From Vibrio sp. SCSIO 43135 (GTDB taxonomy: Bacteria; Pseudomonadota; Gammaproteobacteria; Enterobacterales; Vibrionaceae), in the NCBI RefSeq assembly GCF_023716665.1, contig NZ_CP071859.1, positions 868,001-932,000 on the forward strand: DNA of 64,000 nt, written 5' to 3'. A model generated the notes under the pieces. It was not told the DNA's origin. It did no database searches and saw nothing but the letters and a program-made list of their open reading frames with translations. The position numbers and the translations under genes are program-made. This document shows positions 44,734 through 52,143 of the stretch, piece after piece (within the stretch, counting starts at the first letter, position 1; each line of letters opens with the position of its first letter).

Positions 44734-45022
44734 TTGATTTACCGTAATACATGATATTCCTCTGACTTTAAAATCGGATACTAGATAATTGATACCTAAA
44801 TGACATCAAGATACTGATTTAAGAAACAATTGCTGTTGAATAAACTTCGAAAACGTTTTATTTCCTAAAGCCCTAAACAGGCTTTAAAAACTAGCCCACT
44901 CACCAAGGGCTACTGACGCAATTTCTACTTAGATTAACTTGAACCCGTGTTTTGACTCTGAGTTCTGATTCTTACGGTCATTTCGGTATGTTTAAAATCA
45001 ATGAGCTAGGCTAGAGGTAAAA

Positions 45023-46207
45023 ATGTTTCTCCGTCATTTCTATAAGGTACTCACGTTAATGGTTATTGTGAGTGTGAGTGGTTGTTCTTTGCTTGAGGTG
45101 AAGCTCGACAGCCAAACAACGCCTTTGACCAAACAAGAGTTGAATATGCGTATTTTGACGCGAGAGTATGCTCAGCTATTTTTTACTCAGGTCGAACAGT
45201 CTGCCGATGAAATTTCCGCTACGTACGATAGCCAAGATACCGTGCACCAATCCTATGTTCTGCTTTGGAAGATTAACGCAGAAGAGGGACTGCAAAGTGC
45301 CGCATATCAAGCCTCTCCAACAGCCGCGTTGATCGACAGCTGGGTATTTACTTACCAGATGGACCAGTTTTTCCAATCTGAAGCGGGCTCAACGCTCTTT
45401 TTAGGAGATTCAGCCCAAGCCACTTCTGCTCGTTTGCTAACAGAGATTGATGCATTGGCGAAGTCGCTGCTCAAAGGGGATGTGTATCGTTCAAGTAAAG
45501 AGTTTGTAGAGCAGTTTTCCTCTGAGCAACCATTTACCGATCTTACTTTTTTCCGCACGCCTGCTTACCGACCATGGCTAGCTCACAGCGGTATTGCGGA
45601 AGATGAAGCGGTGACGACTTTAGGGACTATGCCTGAAGCCATGGGCGATGTGTCTGACAGATTGAGCCTTGTAACCGAGCAAACACCAAAGATCATGAAC
45701 TGGAAAGCCCAGCTGATCGCGATGAATAGCAGTGTCAGTGGTGAAGAGTTTACCGCAACGATGGAGAGTTTCCGTAAAACGTCAGAGTCTTTCCAGGATT
45801 TTGTGGCGAACAATCCCGAATATATGCGTAATTTAGCCGAGCAAATGGCGATAGAACTTCAACCTTTGGTTAATGATATCGACGCAAAAACGGATGCTAA
45901 GTTGGTTCAACTTAGTGGCGAGCGTGCAGCGTTAGAAGCTATGGTTGCTCGTGAGCGAGCTGAACTGGTGGATATGATTGAACGAGAACGGAAAGCGATT
46001 GCGGTAATTGTCGCAACAGAGCGTGAGAAGTTCACTCAAGATATCGATAAAGTCTCGCAAGATGTGTTGACGTTAGCGATGGATAAGTTAGTCAGCTTGA
46101 TTAAGAGTACTATCATCTACTTTGTCTTGTTTATCATTGCGATTTTCTTTGCTCCACTTGGCTTAGGCTACATGCTAGGTAAGCGGGCTGCAGTGAAAGC
46201 GAAGTAA
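45023..46207 (+). CDS. Putative lipoprotein with C-terminal membrane anchor
   Basis: I do not recognise this 394-residue protein. The N-terminus is a lipoprotein signal (LTLMVIVSVSGC) with the lipid-bearing Cys at residue 21 and Ser at +2, which by the E. coli sorting rule favours the outer membrane. The middle is helical; about 270-350 is a long charged coiled coil rich in RER. A C-terminal membrane helix (TIIYFVLFIIAIFFAPLGLG) ends with positive residues (KRAAVKAK). If both ends are anchored as predicted the protein could span the periplasm. The Hpt gene lies 289 bases upstream. Confidence 0.7.
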   Translation: MFLRHFYKVLTLMVIVSVSGCSLLEVKLDSQTTPLTKQELNMRILTREYAQLFFTQVEQSADEISATYDSQDTVHQSYVLLWKINAEEGLQSAAYQASPTAALIDSWVFTYQMDQFFQSEAGSTLFLGDSAQATSARLLTEIDALAKSLLKGDVYRSSKEFVEQFSSEQPFTDLTFFRTPAYRPWLAHSGIAEDEAVTTLGTMPEAMGDVSDRLSLVTEQTPKIMNWKAQLIAMNSSVSGEEFTATMESFRKTSESFQDFVANNPEYMRNLAEQMAIELQPLVNDIDAKTDAKLVQLSGERAALEAMVARERAELVDMIERERKAIAVIVATEREKFTQDIDKVSQDVLTLAMDKLVSLIKSTIIYFVLFIIAIFFAPLGLGYMLGKRAAVKAK

Positions 46208-46219
46208 ACCTTAAACATG

Positions 46220-46248
46220 AAAAAGAGCGCCGAATAGGCGCTCTTTTT
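46220..46248. terminator. Bidirectional terminator between convergent genes
   Basis: AAAAAGAGCGCC pairs with GGCGCTCTTTTT around a GAATA loop. It lies between the putative lipoprotein gene and the nhaC stop and serves both. Confidence 0.92.
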
Positions 46249-46270
46249 GTATCCATAACGCTATTGTCAA

Positions 46271-47704
46271 TTAAGCGCTCTGCTTCTCTAACTGGACTTC
46301 TTCTTCAGCAGTTGCCTCTGCGGTTGGTTCGCACTTATCGACAAACCAGCCCATGTAAGAAGAGAGGATCGTGACGATGATACAAATAAAGCTTAACCAC
46401 ATGAATGGCGCGTACGAGAGTGTAGCGACACCCAAAATGCTTGCCATATAGATACCGTTATCACTCCAAGGCACCATTCCTGACGTGAGTGTGCCTCCAA
46501 ACTCAGCATTTCGAGATAAGTTCTTGCGTTGGTAGCCTAAACGATCGTAGTTCTTAGCACAGATTTTTGGCGTCAGAATGAGTGATACGTACATAGCCGA
46601 ACCAAACACATTTCCCATGAAGGCTGTACCAATTGTGCTGGTAGCTAGTGAACCGGCGCTGTTGACCCTACGCTCGAACAACTTGGCGATAGTTTCAAGC
46701 ACCCCAACTTTGTCTAGTAGTCCCCCGAAGCCTAAACCGAAAACAATAACTGCGACGGACCCCAGCATCGAAGACATACCGCCACGGTTGAGAATAGAAT
46801 CAATAAACTCTACCCCTGATTCGATCGAGTAAGGTGCCCATGCCGTGTTGAAAGCACGCAAGAAATCGACATCTTGAATCATCACTGCCCAAATGATCCC
46901 CAGTAGAGAGCCAAAACTGATGACAGGGAAAGAAGGCATACGCATCGCAAGCAAGCCAAGCACTATTAAGACCGGAACAAATGAATAAGGGGTAATGTAA
47001 AATTGTTCATCCATCGCATTTATCACCGACTGAACCTGAGACATATCGACGTTGCCAGCGTAGTGGAAACCAAATGCGGTGAATAGAATCCCAGTGATGA
47101 TGTAGCTGATCAATGCTATAGGCAGCATGCCCTTGATGTGTTCTACCACTTCAACGTTCGACATAGATGAAGCGAGAATAACCGAATCAGACAAAGGAGA
47201 TAGCTTATCGCCAAAGTAACATCCTGACAGTACCGCACCTGCCGTTATCGGTGCAGGCACACCAAGGCCTTGACCAATCCCCATCATCGCAATACCTGCT
47301 GTGCCTGCTGCTCCCCAAGAAGTACCTGTCGCAAGTGCTGTCAAAGAACAAATGATCATAGTCGCGAGGAGGAAAATTGACGGGTGGATTGCCTGTAGAC
47401 CGTAATAGATGATAGTTGGAACAATACCGCCAGAAATCCACGTACCAACCAAGGCACCAACCGCCAGCAGAATCAGTACCGCACCTAGCCCGTTAGAAAT
47501 ACCGTTCAAGGCGGCTTGTTCTAATTGTTTGTAGCTGTGCCCAAGGCGAACGCCAAGTAACATGATGATAAACCAGCCAATATATAATGCGAGCTGAATG
47601 GGAAGATCGAGCTTGGCAGTGAATGAAAACGCCAATAATAGAAACAAGCCAAGCGAAATAATCACTTGCAGCAAGTTAGGTAAACGAGGAGTAATGTGCT
47701 TCAT
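46271..47704 (-). CDS. nhaC: NhaC-family Na+/H+ antiporter
   Basis: The 477-residue protein is a polytopic transporter of the NhaC family, exchanging Na+ (or another cation or amino acid) for H+. Characteristic segments are ALVGTWISGGIVPTIIYYGL, SLTALATGTSWGAAGTAG, GCYFGDKLSPLSDSVILAS and SRNAEFGGTLTSGMVPWSDN. In the related proteins of gamma-proteobacteria some are predicted lysine transporters under a lysine riboswitch; I looked for that element in the 415 bases upstream and did not find it. GAGG precedes the ATG. Confidence 0.9.
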   Translation of the reverse strand: MKHITPRLPNLLQVIISLGLFLLLAFSFTAKLDLPIQLALYIGWFIIMLLGVRLGHSYKQLEQAALNGISNGLGAVLILLAVGALVGTWISGGIVPTIIYYGLQAIHPSIFLLATMIICSLTALATGTSWGAAGTAGIAMMGIGQGLGVPAPITAGAVLSGCYFGDKLSPLSDSVILASSMSNVEVVEHIKGMLPIALISYIITGILFTAFGFHYAGNVDMSQVQSVINAMDEQFYITPYSFVPVLIVLGLLAMRMPSFPVISFGSLLGIIWAVMIQDVDFLRAFNTAWAPYSIESGVEFIDSILNRGGMSSMLGSVAVIVFGLGFGGLLDKVGVLETIAKLFERRVNSAGSLATSTIGTAFMGNVFGSAMYVSLILTPKICAKNYDRLGYQRKNLSRNAEFGGTLTSGMVPWSDNGIYMASILGVATLSYAPFMWLSFICIIVTILSSYMGWFVDKCEPTAEATAEEEVQLEKQSA

Positions 47705-48122
47705 AAGAGCCTCAGATCCGATTGAAATATTGTGAACACTACCGCGCTCATCAGGATGTGAGGTGTACTTTACAGTGCTTGGAGTAATATATCGATAAAT
47801 CCTCGCTCTATTGTGATTGTAGTCTGCGTAAACGTTTGTATTTAGTTTATTGTTTTATTATTGGTTAATATTCATGGTTTGAAATGTTTTGTAATGTAAA
47901 TTTTATGTGTCACAAGTGATTGTGAAGAGCTTAGTGGTGAGTAAAAAGCGGATTCATCCATGAAAATATCGACTTATTCGCCTTTCAAGCAAAATGGACA
48001 GGCAATAACTCGAAATTAGAAAGAAAAAGTTACGAGTTAGGGCATTTTTTGCTTGAGATTTTGTGTAGAAAATTGAAGTATGGAGGAAGTCGTTTTTTAA
48101 AGAATACACGGAGAGTAATGTG
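47705..48122. other. Divergent promoter region between nhaC and asd
   Basis: The 418 bases are A/T-rich and must hold both divergent promoters. I see no riboswitch, terminator or small RNA. The ribosome site GGAGAG (48110-48115) precedes asd. A TGTGA-type CRP half-site occurs at 47812-47816 without a second half. Confidence 0.5.
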
Positions 48123-49238
48123 ATGAGAGTAGGTTTAGTTGGTTGGCGCGGTATGGTTGGTTCCGTATTGATGCAACGTATGGTTGAAGAGAAAGACTTT
48201 GATCTTATCGAACCAGTATTTTACAGCACCTCTCAAGTAGGTATACCTGCACCTAACCTTGGTAAAGATGCAGGTATGCTTCAAGATGCATTTGACATCG
48301 AAAGCTTAAAGCAGTTGGATGCTGTGATTACATGTCAGGGCGGTGGATACACTGAAAAAGTGTACCCAGCACTGCGCCAAGCAGGCTGGAAAGGTTACTG
48401 GATTGATGCAGCGTCAACACTTCGTATGGATAAAGACTCCATTATTACGCTTGACCCTGTTAACTTAGCGCAAATCCAACAAGGCATTCATTCCGGAACC
48501 AACACTTTCGTTGGTGGTAACTGTACAGTGAGCTTGATGCTGATGGCACTTGGCGGCCTATACGAAAAAGGTATGGTTGAGTGGATGAGCGCAATGACGT
48601 ACCAAGCCGCATCGGGTGCAGGTGCGAAAAACATGCGTGAGCTTATCTCTCAGATGGGCGTTGTGAATGACTGTGTAAGCTCTGAGCTAGCTAATCCTGC
48701 AAGTTCTATCCTAGATATCGATAAAAAAGTTGCCGACACGATTCGTTCATCTTCTTTCCCAACCGATCAATTTGGTGCACCTCTAGCTGGTTCATTGATT
48801 CCTTGGATCGATGTGAAGCGTGAAAATGGGCAAAGCAAAGAAGAATGGAAAGCCGGTGTCGAAGCAAACAAAATTCTTGGCCTAGATGGTCAGCCTATTC
48901 CGATCGATGGTACATGTGTTCGAATTGGTGCAATGCGCTGTCATGCTCAAGCTCTCACCATTAAGCTGAAGCAAAATGTACCAATGGATGAGATCGAAGA
49001 GATCATAGCAACGCACAACGATTGGGTGAAAGTGATTCCGAACGATCGTGATATTACTGCTCAAGAGCTTACTCCAGCGAAAGTCACGGGTACTATGTCT
49101 GTACCAGTAGGGCGACTACGTAAGATGTCTATGGGTGATGACTTCCTCAATGCCTTTACTGTTGGTGACCAACTGCTATGGGGTGCTGCTGAACCACTTC
49201 GTCGTACGCTACGCATCATTTTGGCAGAAAAGCAGTAA
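48123..49238 (+). CDS. asd: Aspartate-semialdehyde dehydrogenase
   Basis: Asd reduces aspartyl phosphate to aspartate semialdehyde, the branch point to lysine/diaminopimelate, threonine and methionine. The 371-residue protein begins [20 protein letters not shown] with the NADPH-binding loop. The catalytic cysteine is in [15 protein letters not shown], and the His/Arg region is [15 protein letters not shown]. The ATG at 48123 is seven bases after GGAGAG; a GTG directly before it is also in frame but less likely. A strong terminator follows. Confidence 0.97.
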   Translation: MRVGLVGWRGMVGSVLMQRMVEEKDFDLIEPVFYSTSQVGIPAPNLGKDAGMLQDAFDIESLKQLDAVITCQGGGYTEKVYPALRQAGWKGYWIDAASTLRMDKDSIITLDPVNLAQIQQGIHSGTNTFVGGNCTVSLMLMALGGLYEKGMVEWMSAMTYQAASGAGAKNMRELISQMGVVNDCVSSELANPASSILDIDKKVADTIRSSSFPTDQFGAPLAGSLIPWIDVKRENGQSKEEWKAGVEANKILGLDGQPIPIDGTCVRIGAMRCHAQALTIKLKQNVPMDEIEEIIATHNDWVKVIPNDRDITAQELTPAKVTGTMSVPVGRLRKMSMGDDFLNAFTVGDQLLWGAAEPLRRTLRIILAEKQ

Positions 49239-49258
49239 CTGCTAGTAAGAAAACTCTG

Positions 49259-49287
49259 AAAAAGCGCCAAATAAGGCGCTTTTTTTA
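49259..49287 (+). terminator. Terminator after asd
   Basis: AAAAAGCGCC pairs with GGCGCTTTTT around an AAATAA loop, followed by a further T run. Confidence 0.92.
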
Positions 49288-49351
49288 TATCCCGCCAATT
49301 TGTTGAACCGTATTCATTTAACCTGTCGCTCTGTTATTCGGCGAGGTAGGT

Positions 49352-49885
49352 ATGATGAAAGGTGAGTTGGGCTTTACTCTTATTGAATTGGTCGTTGTGA
49401 TTGTGATTTTGGGTGTTTTGTCTGTGGTCGCGGCACCGAGGTTTCTTAACTTCAACCATGATGCAAAAGCCGCAGTCATAGAGGGCATGAAAGGGTCAGT
49501 TGATGCTGCCGCTCAATTTGCGTACTCACGTGCCGCGATAGACAACGAAGAAAATAATCCGAGTTATCACATTGAAGTGGGGGGTAAAAGCGGCAACGTC
49601 GCCTTTGGTTACCCAACGGTAGAAAGGGGTGGGATGGAAAACTTTCTCAATGCTGAAAGTGGTTACCATGACCTAGACGCAGAGTGGACTTGGGCGGCAT
49701 ACAATAGTGGTGGAAGCGTATCCGATCCAGACTATTGGCTGGTGACGCAATCGAAGTTTATTGCGAATTATACGGGCTCCGACTTTAACAGTGCGATTGA
49801 GGATAGTGGTTGCTATGTTAAGTACACTGCTTCGATGGAACAAGGTGCGTCATTCGAAACTCAAGCATATACTGACGGTTGTTAG
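49352..49885 (+). CDS. Type IV prepilin-like protein
   Basis: The 177-residue protein has a class IVa prepilin leader, MMKGELG, cleaved before F8, and then FTLIELVVVIVILGVLSVVA. E12 is the conserved glutamate at position 5 of the mature protein. The globular part ends with two cysteines (SGCYVKY and YTDGC), the D-region disulphide of pilins, and resembles MshA-type pilins in this layout. No other pilus genes are present here, so it is a solitary pilin that would need a peptidase and assembly machine from elsewhere. A GAGG ribosome site precedes the ATG. Confidence 0.88.
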   Translation: MMKGELGFTLIELVVVIVILGVLSVVAAPRFLNFNHDAKAAVIEGMKGSVDAAAQFAYSRAAIDNEENNPSYHIEVGGKSGNVAFGYPTVERGGMENFLNAESGYHDLDAEWTWAAYNSGGSVSDPDYWLVTQSKFIANYTGSDFNSAIEDSGCYVKYTASMEQGASFETQAYTDGC

Positions 49886-49903
49886 CCTTCATTAATTGAT
49901 TAT

Positions 49904-49928
49904 AAAGCGCTCCTTTAAGGAGCGTTTT
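49904..49928. terminator. Bidirectional terminator after pilin and potassium channel genes
   Basis: AAAGCGCTCCTT pairs with AAGGAGCGTTTT with one G-T pair, followed by TTTT on the plus strand. The convergent channel gene stops inside this hairpin (49915). Confidence 0.8.
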
Positions 49929-50772
49929 GTGTTTCATCAACTGGGACGACTCTTTGATCGGGATCGGCCAGTTCACTACCGCAATGCTTACAAAAAGTGG
50001 CATCGGCTTCGTGCCCTGATTTCGAACAATTTGGGCATTTTACTAGCTGTCGATGAGAGTTCATCTCTTGGTTGAGCTCTGCGGTTATGATACCGGTGGG
50101 AACTGCAAGAATGGAGTAGCCAAGAAGCATGGTCATGGAAGCGATTGCCTGACCAAATGGGGTCTTGGGTACCAAATCTCCGTAGCCTACCGTCGTAATT
50201 GTCACAATCGCCCAATAGATACTTTGAGGGATGCTAGTAAAGCCGTGCTCAGGTCCTTCAATCACATAAATAAGGGCGCCAAAAATGGTGACTAAAATCG
50301 CAACCGTGCTGAAGAAGATGAATATCTTACGTCGCGCCATCAGTAATGAGCGCAGTAAAATATTAGAATCTTGTAGGTAACGCACCAACTTTAGGATTCG
50401 GAAGATACGCATTACACGCAGCAGGCGGATCACACCCATAAACGAAGCGGACGGGAAGAAGAAGGCCAAATAAGTTGGCAAGATGGCCAACAGATCCACG
50501 ACGCCATAAAAGCTTTTGGCGTAAGCCTTCGGTTTCGGCGAGCAATAAAGCCTCAATATGTATTCGAGTGTGAAGAGGAACGTAAAAGAGTATTCGAAGT
50601 AGCGCAGTACCGATGCCCATTTCGGGCCAATGGATGGAATTGACTCAAGTACTAGCACCACCAAAGAGCTGATGATCGCGATGATCAAAGCGATGTCAAA
50701 GATCCGGCCCGCACGAGTGTGCGTTCCAAAAATAATGACGTATAAGTGATGCTTAAGGGAGTTTCTTGGCAT
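49915..50772 (-). CDS. Voltage-gated potassium channel with C-terminal zinc ribbon
   Basis: The 285-residue protein is a six-helix ion channel. The voltage-sensor helix S4 reads RLLRVMRIFRILKLVRYL, with regularly spaced arginines. The selectivity filter is TTVGYGDL, followed by the last membrane helix. After the pore a cytoplasmic tail carries CPNC and CKHC, a four-Cys zinc-ribbon-like site not usual in simple KvAP-type channels. The expected assembly is a tetramer. It is convergent with the pilin gene. Confidence 0.92.
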   Translation of the reverse strand: MPRNSLKHHLYVIIFGTHTRAGRIFDIALIIAIISSLVVLVLESIPSIGPKWASVLRYFEYSFTFLFTLEYILRLYCSPKPKAYAKSFYGVVDLLAILPTYLAFFFPSASFMGVIRLLRVMRIFRILKLVRYLQDSNILLRSLLMARRKIFIFFSTVAILVTIFGALIYVIEGPEHGFTSIPQSIYWAIVTITTVGYGDLVPKTPFGQAIASMTMLLGYSILAVPTGIITAELNQEMNSHRQLVKCPNCSKSGHEADATFCKHCGSELADPDQRVVPVDETQNAP

Positions 50773-50821
50773 GATAAAGCGACCTATTTTCTAAGTCGCC
50801 CTATCATACCAGAATGATTGA

Positions 50822-51460
50822 TTACGCCAATCCTGGAAAGAGGTTGCGCAGGCCGTTAGCGATGAACTCAATCCCCAGAGCACCCAAAATTAGACCCATG
50901 ATACGAGTAATTACGTTGATGCCTGTTTGTCCTAAGAAACGAACGATGAGTGGTGCCGAGCGAAATAGCAGCCAAGAGCATAAACAAAATAGGCTAACGG
51001 TCACAATAATTCCTACGGTATCCATCATGCTTGGGTAACGCGCGCCATAGACTATTGTTGAACTTATCGCGCCAGGGCCGGCCATCAGGGGCATGGCTAG
51101 TGGCACCACACCGATTTGCTCTCGGCTAACGTATTCGGATTTCTCTTGCTTGTTCTGTTTATCTTCACCGAGTTTACCGCTCATCATTGAGAAAGCGATG
51201 CTAAGTAGCAATAAACCACCTGCGACTCGAAATGAGTCTAAGGAAATGCTGAACATATCGAGCAACATTTGCCCCGCAAGTAGAGAAATAATCAAAATGA
51301 TGGCCACAGCGACATTCGCTGTAGTGGCTGTCTTTCGTTTCTCTTCTACGGTCATATGTCCAGTGAGTGATACGAATACCGGCATGATGCCAACTGGGTT
51401 TACCGCAGCGACTAAGCCAAGAAAGAACTGTAGAAAGATAGCTAACTCGAAGGTTTGCAT
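50822..51460 (-). CDS. ychE: MarC-family membrane protein (YchE-like)
   Basis: The 212-residue protein has six membrane segments of the MarC/UPF0056 family, whose function is unknown; the older link to antibiotic resistance has been withdrawn for MarC itself. Family blocks are AVNPVGIMPVFVSLTG and PLAMPLMAGPGAISSTIV. The first nine codons of the open frame before the ATG at 51460 have no ribosome site and are excluded. In E. coli the MarC relative next to adhE is ychE; here the same neighbour suggests the same name. Confidence 0.85.
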   Translation of the reverse strand: MQTFELAIFLQFFLGLVAAVNPVGIMPVFVSLTGHMTVEEKRKTATTANVAVAIILIISLLAGQMLLDMFSISLDSFRVAGGLLLLSIAFSMMSGKLGEDKQNKQEKSEYVSREQIGVVPLAMPLMAGPGAISSTIVYGARYPSMMDTVGIIVTVSLFCLCSWLLFRSAPLIVRFLGQTGINVITRIMGLILGALGIEFIANGLRNLFPGLA

Positions 51461-52143
51461 AGCGTTGATCTCAAAAACATCACACAAGTGAAATTAATAA
51501 AAAGTAGCCTGATTGTTTCAAACTTCAAGTGGTTGAGAAAGAACCGCTGAGAGTGAAACATCGCTAATGTAAGCGAAAGGAATCAATAACTCGAATGAAA
51601 AAAACTAACTTGTTGAGTATTTCATTACTGAGAAAAACTAATCATTCACTCTCTTAGGATCGATCCAGATACCAATTGTTACGTATTATGAGTAGAACAG
51701 ATTCTAAGGATTGTATAACTGTTAACATTCGCACATTTCCCATAAAAACAATGAAGGGGTCTAGAGCAAAATGTCAGTTTGGATATACTCTCAGTAGCAC
51801 AAGGATTGCGGACTACATGTAATTTTGTAGTCTAAAAATGAAACTTTTTTACAGATTATTGCTAATTCTAAAATTTAATAGTCTGACTGCGTCTTTTTTG
51901 TTCGAAGTGTAATTGTGACTTAAATTGTTATTTATCAGTGGTTTGTGGTGTATTTTGTGATTAACTTACCACTTATGGGGTAAATAATATTTGAGAACTG
52001 ATCTGGGTCAATTTTTTTCACAGAATGAAATAATATACTCAGCCCTGAAAGCAATTTACTAAGACATCTGTTTTCAACGCACTAGAGCAACAGTGACCTT
52101 AATAAAAAGTTTTTAATATTTTATTATTTTTAGGAGATCCACT
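51461..52143. other. Long divergent leader between ychE and adhE
   Basis: The 683 bases precede adhE and are A/T-rich. I see a small hairpin GACTACA/TGTAGTC (51811-51832) and a possible FNR site (listed separately), but no gene or terminator. E. coli adhE also has a long, regulated leader. A clear ribosome site, AGGAGA (52131-52136), ends it. Confidence 0.5.
51998..52011 (+). promoter_or_regulatory. Possible FNR site upstream of adhE
   Basis: CTGAT-CTGG-GTCAA matches the FNR consensus TTGAT-N4-ATCAA at eight of ten positions. It lies 132 bases before the adhE start. FNR control would fit an anaerobically expressed gene, but in E. coli adhE is controlled mainly by Fis, NarL, Cra and others, so this is only a candidate. 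Confidence 0.45.

Noticed and set aside
47705..48122. Lysine riboswitch before nhaC or asd
   Set aside because: I looked for the conserved core and long pairing arms on both strands, because related genes use it, and did not find them.
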